From Thermoplasmata archaeon (GTDB taxonomy: Archaea > Thermoplasmatota > Thermoplasmata > Lutacidiplasmatales > UBA184), in NCBI GenBank assembly GCA_021844945.1, contig JAKBSJ010000001.1, forward strand, positions 1 to 64,000: DNA of 64,000 nucleotides. Reading direction: 5' to 3'. The notes under the pieces were generated by a model, which worked only from the letters and a program-made list of their open reading frames with translations, searched no databases and was not told the DNA's origin. The position numbers and the translations under genes were made by a program. Shown here piece after piece: positions 1 to 7,292 of this stretch. How positions within the stretch are numbered: the stretch's first letter is position 1; the number at the start of each line of letters is the position of its first letter.

Positions 1-552
1 TGACCCATTGGCCGACCAGAGGACCGCGGAACCGGTCTCGTTTCCGTATCCGAGGGAGAACGCGCCCGCCGAATTGGTCCGGGTCTGTACGGGACACGGA
101 GTGGAGCCGTTCGGCCAGACGAGAGGCCGACTCGAGGAGAAATCCGACCACGGCGAAAGGCAGACCGTGTCGTTGACCAGCGGGGGCTCGGCCCCACACC
201 CACCGGCACTAGCCGTGGGGGCGACGTTTAGGCAGACGTACCCCGCAATCACATTGCCGGGGCCGCTCGTGGCCGCTTGGAGCGGCGTAGGAACCCCGGC
301 CGACGTTCGTAGATCGGAAGCGGTGGGAGCGAGATGACCCCACGGAAGGGAAGCCAGGACGACCATCGCGATAACCCCGACCGCAACGGGTCCCGTCCCG
401 GTCCAGCGAAGGAGTGCGCGACGGCCTCTTCGATTCCGGGGGGCGACCCGTAGCGGTCCCGCGCTCTCCTCCGGGCCCGATGCGACCCTGTCGGGTCCAG
501 AGTTTCCGGACCCGGGTCGGTCGATCTCGCGCCTTCCGGTCTTCGTCGCCAT
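1..552 (-). CDS. Partial secreted or membrane-anchored protein (5' part only)
   Basis: This frame is not in the ORF track because it runs off the left edge. Reading the minus strand from the ATG at 552 gives 184 codons without a stop. The first 50 residues are basic and polar, then comes one hydrophobic segment (about residues 53-72, containing PVAVGVIAMVVLASL). After it the sequence is rich in Ser, Thr, Asn and Gly, as in exported archaeal proteins. A stretch reading TNSAGAFSLGYG resembles the end of a carboxypeptidase-regulatory-like beta-sandwich repeat, but that is only an impression. A TTAA-type box lies near 617-621. The C-terminus is outside the window and the function is unknown. Confidence 0.55.
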   Translation of the reverse strand, partial: MATKTGRREIDRPGSGNSGPDRVASGPEESAGPLRVAPRNRRGRRALLRWTGTGPVAVGVIAMVVLASLPWGHLAPTASDLRTSAGVPTPLQAATSGPGNVIAGYVCLNVAPTASAGGCGAEPPLVNDTVCLSPWSDFSSSRPLVWPNGSTPCPVQTRTNSAGAFSLGYGNETGSAVLWSANGS

Positions 553-1020
553 CCCGGACCCGGCCGGTTCTCTTCGCTGGGAAACCGAAGGCCGGCCCGG
601 GTCGAACGGACGGTGGCTTAAGATACGTTCGCCCGTGGGCCGGTTCCCGCCCTCGACCGGTCTGCCTCGTAGGTTTGTCCCGGTCGTACCCGATGTCGGG
701 GTAGCGGGCGAAGCGCGGAAAGGTCGCGTTACGCCCTGCCTCGACCGGAGGCTACGACGCGCCCACCGGGGGAGCCGGGATCGAGACTCGCGGTACCTCT
801 GGCAATCTCTGAGCCGAGAGAGGTCCCCCTTCCCTTGAACGGGACTCGGGCGGTCCACGGATCGACTCGAGCGCACGCTGCTTCGCGGGAAAGACCATTG
901 GCCCGAGCCCGTGGACGCGTCTCGCTCACCCACCCTGCCCCGAACGTGACCGCAGAGCGAGATGACGACCTATCGAGTCTTAACGGGGGATGTCTCTGGC
1001 CCCGAGAGGACCTAGTCCGG
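553..1020. other. Intergenic region between divergent genes
   Basis: I see no convincing gene here. The ORFs listed on both strands (for example 414..704 and 635..838) have arginine- and proline-rich translations typical of GC-rich shadow frames. TTAA-type boxes near 617-621 (for the minus-strand gene) and 975-982 (for the transporter) are the only promoter-like signals I can point to. Confidence 0.4.
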
Positions 1021-2616
1021 ATGACCCGGGATTCGGAGGTTGCCGCCGAGCCGCTCACCGGTAGGGCAGGTGGCGGAGAGCGGTTCTCCCGGGAGGAAGC
1101 GCGTGCCGGGGACGACAGAACCTCGGAGTTTGGTCCGCGTTCACGAATGGATCGGGGAACGCGGAGCGGCCGTCCGTGCTTCCGGGGTGAAGTATCGAGG
1201 GCCGACGCGCATGCGCCGATCCCCGCACCGACGACCTCGGTACCAGCGGAACGCGAGCGAACGCCCGAGCACGCGCGTCCGTCGGCCGTCGGAGCGCCGG
1301 AGCTCTCCGACCCGAACGTCGCGGGCGCGGTCGGCACCACGGTCCCGGCCGGTGCGAACCGAGCGCCGCCCGGATCTGGACCCGCCCCGGATCCCTCGAG
1401 GATCCGTCGGCGCCTCCTCGTGCTGACGAGCATCGGACATTTCGTGAACGATGGCACGGTCTTCTTCGTGCCGGTGGTCGCCACGCTCCTCGCGAGCGGG
1501 CGAGCCGCCTCCCCGCTTGAGATCACCGCGATGCTGGTGGTGTACTACGCCGCCTCGTCGCTTCTCGGCCTCTACGTCGGGCACTGGGCGGATCGCTCGG
1601 GCCGGCCCTTGGAGCTCATGGCGCTCGGCCTGGCCATCCTCGGGCTCGGCATGGGAGGCTTCTACGTCGCCCTGGTCCTGGTGTCGGGTGCGGCCGGGTT
1701 CGCGGCCGCGATCATCGCCGCCTTGGTGGTGGGGTTCGGGAGCTCGTTCTACCACCCCCTCGGCGCGTCGCTGCTGCAGGCCGGCTTCGACCGTCGACAA
1801 CTCGGGACGGCGCTCGGAATCAACGGCGCGATCGGAAGCGTCGGCCGTGCGCTCTACCCCACGCTGTTCTTCCTCATCGGGCTTCTCATCACGGATAACT
1901 CGGCGGTGCTGGCGTTCGCCGCCCTTGGTGTCGCGGCCTCGGCGGTCGTCGCGTCTTCGGGGCCCGGCCGACGACCGGCGAACCCACCGTCGGCGGGAAC
2001 GCGGGGCGCACCGGCCGCTCGTCAGGCCTTCACCCTCGGCATCGTCACCTTGGCCGCCGTCGCGTTCGTGCGTTCCGCCGCCACCTTCGGCGTGGTGGCG
2101 TTCCTCCCGACGTACCTGCAGCTCGTTCGACCCCTGTGGCCCGGTGCGCCGCTCGGGGTCGAAGTGACGATCCTCTACCTCGGAGGAATCCTGGGCCAAC
2201 CGTTCTTCGGCGCGCTGGCGAGCCGGATCGACATCCGCCTGCTGCTCAGCGTGACCTCGCTCGGGTCGGCGTTGAGCACGCTGGGCTTCCTCGTCGTGGG
2301 AGGCGCGCCCGCCGTCGCCTTCCTGTTCCTCACCGGCTTCTTCACGTTCAGCGCGTTCCCGCTGCTGATGTCCCTCTCGGCCGAGTACGTGGATCCCCGC
2401 TCCACGAGCCTCGCGAACTCGTTGGTCTTCGGCCTCGGCAGCGGAGGCGGGATGGCGATCGGCCCATTGATCGTCGGGCTCATCATCGCGAACGAGTACG
2501 CCCACCTCCCGCTCGGCTTTGCCGCGATGATCGTGCTCGGCGTCGCGGCCGCCGTGGCGGTCCTGGTGATCCCGCGGTCCGGCACGCAGCGTTCCCGGAT
2601 GCCCCTGTTCGGCTAG
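1021..2616 (+). CDS. MFS transporter with long disordered N-terminal extension
   Basis: The last 400 residues form a major facilitator superfamily transporter. The core begins at IRRRLLVLTSIGHFVNDG near base 1400 and shows about twelve hydrophobic segments, including YVGHWADRSGRP, the loop 2-3 motif of the superfamily. The GHFVNDG opening is common in a group of archaeal and bacterial MFS proteins of unsettled substrate, often annotated as fosmidomycin-resistance or sugar transporters. The ORF track extends to a TTG at 835; I prefer the ATG at 1021 because a TTAA box lies about 40 nt before it. Even so, roughly 125 residues before the core are Pro/Ala/Arg-rich and may not be translated; an ATG at 1147 or a GTG near 1420 are alternatives. 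Confidence 0.8.
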   Translation: MTRDSEVAAEPLTGRAGGGERFSREEARAGDDRTSEFGPRSRMDRGTRSGRPCFRGEVSRADAHAPIPAPTTSVPAERERTPEHARPSAVGAPELSDPNVAGAVGTTVPAGANRAPPGSGPAPDPSRIRRRLLVLTSIGHFVNDGTVFFVPVVATLLASGRAASPLEITAMLVVYYAASSLLGLYVGHWADRSGRPLELMALGLAILGLGMGGFYVALVLVSGAAGFAAAIIAALVVGFGSSFYHPLGASLLQAGFDRRQLGTALGINGAIGSVGRALYPTLFFLIGLLITDNSAVLAFAALGVAASAVVASSGPGRRPANPPSAGTRGAPAARQAFTLGIVTLAAVAFVRSAATFGVVAFLPTYLQLVRPLWPGAPLGVEVTILYLGGILGQPFFGALASRIDIRLLLSVTSLGSALSTLGFLVVGGAPAVAFLFLTGFFTFSAFPLLMSLSAEYVDPRSTSLANSLVFGLGSGGGMAIGPLIVGLIIANEYAHLPLGFAAMIVLGVAAAVAVLVIPRSGTQRSRMPLFG

Positions 2617-2710
2617 CGCTACCCCGTTGGGTCCCGCTTCCGACTCGCTCCGGACACCCCGCTCGCGCGGCCGCTCTCCCGGGGACAACGAGTCCCGGGT
2701 CGGGCATATC

Positions 2711-3683
2711 TTACGATTGGCGCGATCCCCTTTCGGCGCGGGCGAGCACGCTGAGCGCTTCCACGGTCGCCCATTGACTGGGCGCGTGTAGCGGCTCGAG
2801 CATCATCGGAAACACGGTTCGGCGAAAGGAGTAACCGGCCCCTTTCGGGTCGAGGTCGGGATGCGCGGCATCCAGCGCCCATGTTCCGTCGCGCGAACGC
2901 TTCTTTCGCAACCAATCGAGCGCCGGTCGTAAGCGAGGGTCGCGTCCGTAGCCGAGGCGCGTCAGTATCCGAAGGCCCACGAGCATATCGTAGTAGTAGT
3001 GGTTCGGGTAGTGGATCCTCTTCCAAGGCTCGTAGGGCACCGGGCCCTCGCGCCAGAGGTTACGTTCGAGATAGAACTCCGCCCCGCGTTCGATCGAGCG
3101 GGTCACCGCCTCGGTCCGTTGGGCCTCGGAGATCTCCGCGAGCGCGGCCAGTCCTTCCCATCCGTCCAGCGTCCCGACCCGGGACGGGAAGCAGTGCCAA
3201 CCGCCGTCCTTCTTCTGCGTTCGTACGATCCAGTCGATCGAACGACGGACCGCCGGATGGTCGAGATAACCGAAGCGGATCAACGTGCGCACGGCGTTGC
3301 CCGTCACGCAAATCTCTCCCGATCGGCCGCTCAGATCCCCCTTGGGGCCGCTCCAGCGGGAGATGATCAGACGGGCCGTTTTTCGGATCCTCGGATCCGA
3401 CGCGGGGACGCCGAGATCCGCGAGAACGATCGCGATCCAGTTCGTCGCGACGTACTTCGGAACGTACAGCTCCCACGGAGTCGAACCGGCGGTGGTCCAA
3501 TGGCCGTCGCGACCCTGGAACGAGAGCAGGTCGGCCGCCCAACCTCTCCGCCCGATCGCCCGCATCGCGGACCTCGGGGCTCCCGGCCGAGCGTCCTTCG
3601 ACCTCGCGAAAAAAGCGCAGACGGACGCTCGGATCGGATCTTGGGCCCGTGAGGAACCGACGGACGCGGGCAGGCACGTGCAC
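2711..3683 (-). pseudogene. Squalene-cyclase/prenyltransferase-like repeat protein, frameshifted
   Basis: The long frame (2711..3565) encodes an alpha/alpha-toroid protein of the squalene-hopene cyclase/prenyltransferase superfamily: TQKKDGGWHCFP and KRSRDGTWALD are QW-like repeats, and VPKYVATNWIAIVLADLG matches the conserved early helix. The usual N-terminal segment (VRRFLTGPRSDPSVRLRFF) is missing from this frame but sits directly upstream in another minus frame, starting at a GTG near 3683 and reaching EVRDA just where the downstream frame begins MRAIGRRGW. The two parts join smoothly if the frame changes near 3565. This is either a real frameshift mutation or an assembly error; no shift-prone run is visible. 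No DxDD-type catalytic motif is visible, so enzyme activity is doubtful. The gene lies head-to-tail with the GNAT gene upstream. Confidence 0.65.
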
Positions 3684-3718
3684 GAACCGGCCGTGGCTCC
3701 GGGAGGGATATCGTTGGC

Positions 3719-4336
3719 TCAACGGGGTATCTGGGCTCCGACGCGAGCGGGAGGAGTCGCGAGGGCCGCGTAGGAGGGGTGCGGCTCCTCCGCGATGGCC
3801 AGGGTGACGACCACGTGGTCGGTCCTCCGTTCGACCGCGCACGGGAACCCGCTCCCTCGGAACACGTCCAGCATCTTCAGATTCTCCGGAAGGATGATCG
3901 CCCGGAACCGTTGGATCCCCTGGTCGCGCGCGGATCGTGCGAGCCGGGTCAGGAGGATCGATGCGGCTCCCTTGCCCTGGTAGGCGTCGGCCACCAGAAA
4001 GGCGACCTCGGCGGAAGGGGAGCGGGGCCCATCCCGGGTGTACTCCCCCTGTCCGATCACCTCGGTCCGTTCCGGTAGCTCGCGATAGAGCAGGAGCGAT
4101 AGACGGTGGGTCACGTCGTCGGGTTGGAGTAGTTCGGCGACCGCGGATTCCCGTGCAATGGGGGAGAAATAACGCTCCTCGATCGACTCGGCGCTCAGTC
4201 GATGCACGAGGTCGTCGATCTGCGCCTTATCTTCCGGCCGTACCCTTCGAACGTAGACCGGGGTCTGATCCCGCAATCGGTCCGGTCCTTCGGTGCCGGG
4301 CGCGAGCGGAATGGGAGGAACCCATGAGAGGCTCAT
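3719..4336 (-). CDS. GNAT-family N-acetyltransferase
   Basis: This is a GCN5-related N-acetyltransferase of 205 residues. The fold starts at VYVRRVRPEDKAQIDDL, and the acetyl-CoA-binding region reads AFLVADAYQGKGAASILLTRL, a variant of the V-x-x-x-x-Q/R-G-x-G/A motif A. It ends with a second-half strand around LPENLKMLDVFRGSGF. This layout (RxR, AESIEERYF, then motif A) resembles the GNAT domains found alone or fused to acyl-CoA synthetases, which acetylate protein lysines, but the substrate cannot be read from sequence. The first 20 residues are not part of the fold, so the TTG at 4276 is an alternative start. The ATG at 4336 directly abuts the start of the methyltransferase remnant on the other strand. 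Confidence 0.8.
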   Translation of the reverse strand: MSLSWVPPIPLAPGTEGPDRLRDQTPVYVRRVRPEDKAQIDDLVHRLSAESIEERYFSPIARESAVAELLQPDDVTHRLSLLLYRELPERTEVIGQGEYTRDGPRSPSAEVAFLVADAYQGKGAASILLTRLARSARDQGIQRFRAIILPENLKMLDVFRGSGFPCAVERRTDHVVVTLAIAEEPHPSYAALATPPARVGAQIPR

Positions 4337-4778
4337 GCGCGACCACCAAACTTCGTATGCCGAGCGGGCAGATGAACTCCTCGTCGAGCGGTTTGCACGC
4401 GCGAGGGGCGTACGCGAGGGGACTCATCGGATTCTTGAGGTCGGCGCCGGAACCGGAAGAATCTCGGAGCTGTTCGCGAAACGGGGCAGGGAGATTGCGG
4501 GCATCGACGCATCCCGCGGCTTGCTTGCCCGGGCGAGGACCGAAGGGCTTTCCCGGCGGCTGCTCGGTAGCGCGTACCGCCGGAAGCTGCCCATCCTCAA
4601 GGGGCGCTCAAGCGCACGATCACCCACGTTCGGAGCCGCGTGGGCGAACGCACGGTCGCGCACCACGGCTGGAGGCGTTCGCCTCCGGGCGGTCGTGAGC
4701 GCGAGCGGGCCGGGCCCAGTCCACCGACAACAAGGGAAAAGACCCGGGCACCGTTGGGGCAGCGGAGAGTTCGAATGA
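4335..4778 (+). pseudogene. Remnant of SAM-dependent methyltransferase
   Basis: The first 80 codons look like the start of a class I methyltransferase: HRILEVGAGTGRISELF is motif I with its glycine-rich loop, and EIAGIDASRGLLARAR is motif II with the acidic residue that binds the ribose. After SRRLLGSAYRRKLP the sequence turns into Arg/Ser-rich text without motifs IV-VI. A short stretch in another frame downstream (ALKRTITHVRSRVGE) could be a leftover of the C-terminal part. The expected length is about 200-260 residues and only 147 are open. I interpret this as a decayed gene with an internal deletion; a short functional protein is unlikely. Confidence 0.4.
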
Positions 4779-6538
4779 GCGAATCATCCCTCCGAGCACG
4801 CCGCCGCCACGCTTGGGTCGCGGTCGCGCTCGGGCTCTCGATCCTCCTCGGGGGGATTTCGTTCGGCGCGACCGGGAACTCCTCGGCCTTCCCCCCGCCT
4901 GCCTTGCCGGCGACCACTCCGAACTTCCCCGCCAGCTCGACCACCGCCGGCCCGAACGCTTCCGTGGTCCTCGGGCAGACGAACTTCAACCGGACCGGCC
5001 CCGGTACCACGGCCGCTACCTTGTGCGGACCTCGCGACGCGGCGGTCGACGCGAACGGCGACCTTTGGGTCTCCGATTCATGCAACAACCGCGTGCTGGA
5101 GTTCGTTCCCCCGTTCTATCCTGGGCTCTCCGCGAGCCTCGTCCTCGGCCAGACGAGCTTCACCTCCGACGCGCCCTCGGGTGGGGCGACCGGACTCACC
5201 GACCCGGTCGCCCTTGCCTTCGATGCCCGTGGCGACCTTTGGGTGGCGGACTCCGGCAACAACCGGATCCTCGAGTTCGTGCCTCCGTTCCAAACCGGGA
5301 TGGCCGCGACCCTGGCGATCGGCCAGCCCAATCTGTCGGCCAACGGCTCGGGCACTTCGGCGACACAGCTGCGCGATCCCTCGGGTGTCGCGATCGCCCC
5401 GAACGGCGACCTCTGGGTCGCCGACACCGGGAACAATCGCCTCGTGGAGTTCGCGCCCCCGTTCTCGGCCGACGAGGCAGCGAGCCTCGTGCTCGGGCAG
5501 AAAACCTTCGCCGCCTCGATACCGGCGACTTCACCGTCCGGCCTGCGGAGCCCGGCCTCCATTGCGGTCGCCGCGAATGGAACGGTCTACGTCGCGGACA
5601 CGGGCAATGACCGCGTGCTTGCCTATCCGGCGCCGAGGGTTTCCGGAGAGGCGGCCATCGGGGTCCTCGGGCAGACGAACTTATACTCGGGAGGACCGGG
5701 CTCGGGTCCCTCGGGGTTCGACGATCCCGGCGGGATCGCCCTCGGCGCGGCCTCGACGATCTGGGTCGCCGACACGGCCAACAATCGCGTCGTTCGGTTC
5801 GGGCTGCCGATCGTCGACGGCGAGGCGGCGACGTACGTCGCCGGCCAGCCCACCCTCACTACGAACATCTCGGGTCCGGCCGGATCCGGCTCGCTGAACG
5901 GGACCGCCGGGGTCGCCTACGATCCGACGACGCTCGGCGTGTGGATGGCGGACACGCTCGACGCCCGGATGCTGGAACTCCCCGGCAACGCGCGCCTCGT
6001 CTCCAGCGTGACCGTGGTGCCCGCCAGCGGCGACGCCGCCGCGCTCAATCCGCTCACGCGCCTGAACGTGACGCTCTCCGGCGTCTCCGATGCCCCGCCC
6101 CTGCTCGTCGTGACCCAGGTGCTATCGGCCCCCCCGACCGACGCCTTCCCGACGCCGTTCGCGAACGCCTCGTACTTCAACGTCGCCGTGAGCCCTCCGG
6201 GGGCGGGCACCGCGCGGGCCTGCTTCACGGTCTCCGGAGTCGACAGCGCGTCCCCCCCCGAGTACTGGAGTGGCTCGGCGTGGAGGTCGGTGCCGACAGC
6301 CCTCTCGGGCCCGGGGACCGTGTGCGTGTCGGTCCCGCTCTTCCTCCTCCTCGGCACGACGTTCGCCGTGCGCCTCACAACGCCGCCCCCAGCCGGTACC
6401 GCCGGCACGAGCCTGCTCATCTTCGGGACGATCGCGTTCGTCCTCGCAGCGGCGGGGCTGGTGATCGTGTACAACCTGCGCCGGCGCCGCCGCGGACCCC
6501 CCGCGACGCCCGAGCCGCGGTACCGCTCGCCCTTGTGA
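4775..6538 (+). CDS. Membrane-anchored six-bladed NHL-repeat beta-propeller
   Basis: The ATG at 4775 is chosen over the track start because a signal sequence or anchor follows at once (AWVAVALGLSILLGGISFG). Six NHL-type repeats of about 60 residues follow, each with the core GDLWVADTGNNRxxEF (for example VDANGDLWVSDSCNNRVLEF, then four variants, and a diverged last blade with GVWMADTLDARMLEL), and each followed by an ASLVLGQ-type linker. After the propeller comes a Ser/Thr-rich domain of about 130 residues and one C-terminal membrane helix (LLIFGTIAFVLAAAGLVIVY) ending in a run of arginines. The protein is therefore displayed outside the cell and tied to the membrane at its C-terminus. A role in ligand binding or adhesion is likely; the partner is unknown. 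Confidence 0.85.
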   Translation: MSESSLRARRRHAWVAVALGLSILLGGISFGATGNSSAFPPPALPATTPNFPASSTTAGPNASVVLGQTNFNRTGPGTTAATLCGPRDAAVDANGDLWVSDSCNNRVLEFVPPFYPGLSASLVLGQTSFTSDAPSGGATGLTDPVALAFDARGDLWVADSGNNRILEFVPPFQTGMAATLAIGQPNLSANGSGTSATQLRDPSGVAIAPNGDLWVADTGNNRLVEFAPPFSADEAASLVLGQKTFAASIPATSPSGLRSPASIAVAANGTVYVADTGNDRVLAYPAPRVSGEAAIGVLGQTNLYSGGPGSGPSGFDDPGGIALGAASTIWVADTANNRVVRFGLPIVDGEAATYVAGQPTLTTNISGPAGSGSLNGTAGVAYDPTTLGVWMADTLDARMLELPGNARLVSSVTVVPASGDAAALNPLTRLNVTLSGVSDAPPLLVVTQVLSAPPTDAFPTPFANASYFNVAVSPPGAGTARACFTVSGVDSASPPEYWSGSAWRSVPTALSGPGTVCVSVPLFLLLGTTFAVRLTTPPPAGTAGTSLLIFGTIAFVLAAAGLVIVYNLRRRRRGPPATPEPRYRSPL

Positions 6539-6562
6539 CCGGGGAGGGCCCTGTTCTCCGGC

Positions 6563-7210
6563 TCAGCGGGCGAACGCGTCCAGGAAGTGCCACCAGGCCC
6601 CGACCGTGCGCTCGGTCGCCCGGAGCGCGGCCCGACGCGCGGCGTTCGAGCGGGCGATCTCGGTGCGCAATACGGTCCGTTCCGCCGTGGAGTGCGCCAC
6701 ATCGGCCTCCGCGTGGACGCGGAAGAACTCGAGCGCGCGACGGGAGCGGACGCCGTAGTGCGTCGCGAGGCCGCGCGCCTTCTCCGCCGCGACCTCGGGA
6801 AAGATCGATTCGTAGGCATAGAGCGCGGCCAGCGCCTCGGGCGCGGTCGCGTCGAGCGCGAGCGACTCGTAGTTCGCGAGCAGCTGCTGCGTGCCGGCCG
6901 TCGGGCGCGCCGCGCGGACGCGCGAGCGTGGGACGTCGATCGCCTCGGCGAAGCGCAGCCACAGTTCGGGGTGCGTGGGATCCCGACCCTCCTCGTCCTG
7001 AAGGTTCTCTAGGAGCCTCCGGCGCGCTCCGGGGTCCGTCAGACGCGCGTAGGCGCCCGCGACGTAGCGCGGGAAGTTCCTCTCGAATTGGTAGTACTGG
7101 CCCGCGTATTCCTGGAGGGTCGAGCGCTCCACCTCGCCGCAGGACCAGGCGACGTAGAACGGATGCCGCAACAGATGGCGCTCGCGGATGACCGATTCGA
7201 TCTCCTTCAT
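6563..7210 (-). CDS. CADD/PqqC-like heme-oxygenase-fold protein (TenA superfamily)
   Basis: This 215-residue protein begins at the ATG at 7210 with MKEIESVIRERHLLRHPFY and continues with STLQEYAGQYYQFERNFPRYV and NLQDEEGRDPTHPELWLRF. This order of motifs matches the CADD subgroup of the PqqC/TenA superfamily, all-helical diiron or heme-oxygenase-like proteins. Chlamydial CADD makes p-aminobenzoate by consuming one of its own tyrosines, and other members are found with folate genes. A similar role here would supply pABA for a pterin cofactor, but no folate or methanopterin gene lies nearby. TenA thiaminase II is a less likely alternative. The longer ORF start (7267) adds unrelated residues. 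The gene lies just upstream of acnA on the same strand, read in the same direction after it. Confidence 0.75.
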   Translation of the reverse strand: MKEIESVIRERHLLRHPFYVAWSCGEVERSTLQEYAGQYYQFERNFPRYVAGAYARLTDPGARRRLLENLQDEEGRDPTHPELWLRFAEAIDVPRSRVRAARPTAGTQQLLANYESLALDATAPEALAALYAYESIFPEVAAEKARGLATHYGVRSRRALEFFRVHAEADVAHSTAERTVLRTEIARSNAARRAALRATERTVGAWWHFLDAFAR

Positions 7211-7292
7211 GGGGCCGAACCCAGGCACTGGGTACGGGGCTATCTTGGTTTGGGGCCGAGAACGCAATCGCGTTGCATCATCCGCACGCCCC

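Noticed and set aside
1141-2688. 515-residue minus-strand ORF over the MFS transporter
   Set aside because: Composition is Arg/Glu/Asp/Gln-rich, as expected for the antisense of a hydrophobic membrane protein.
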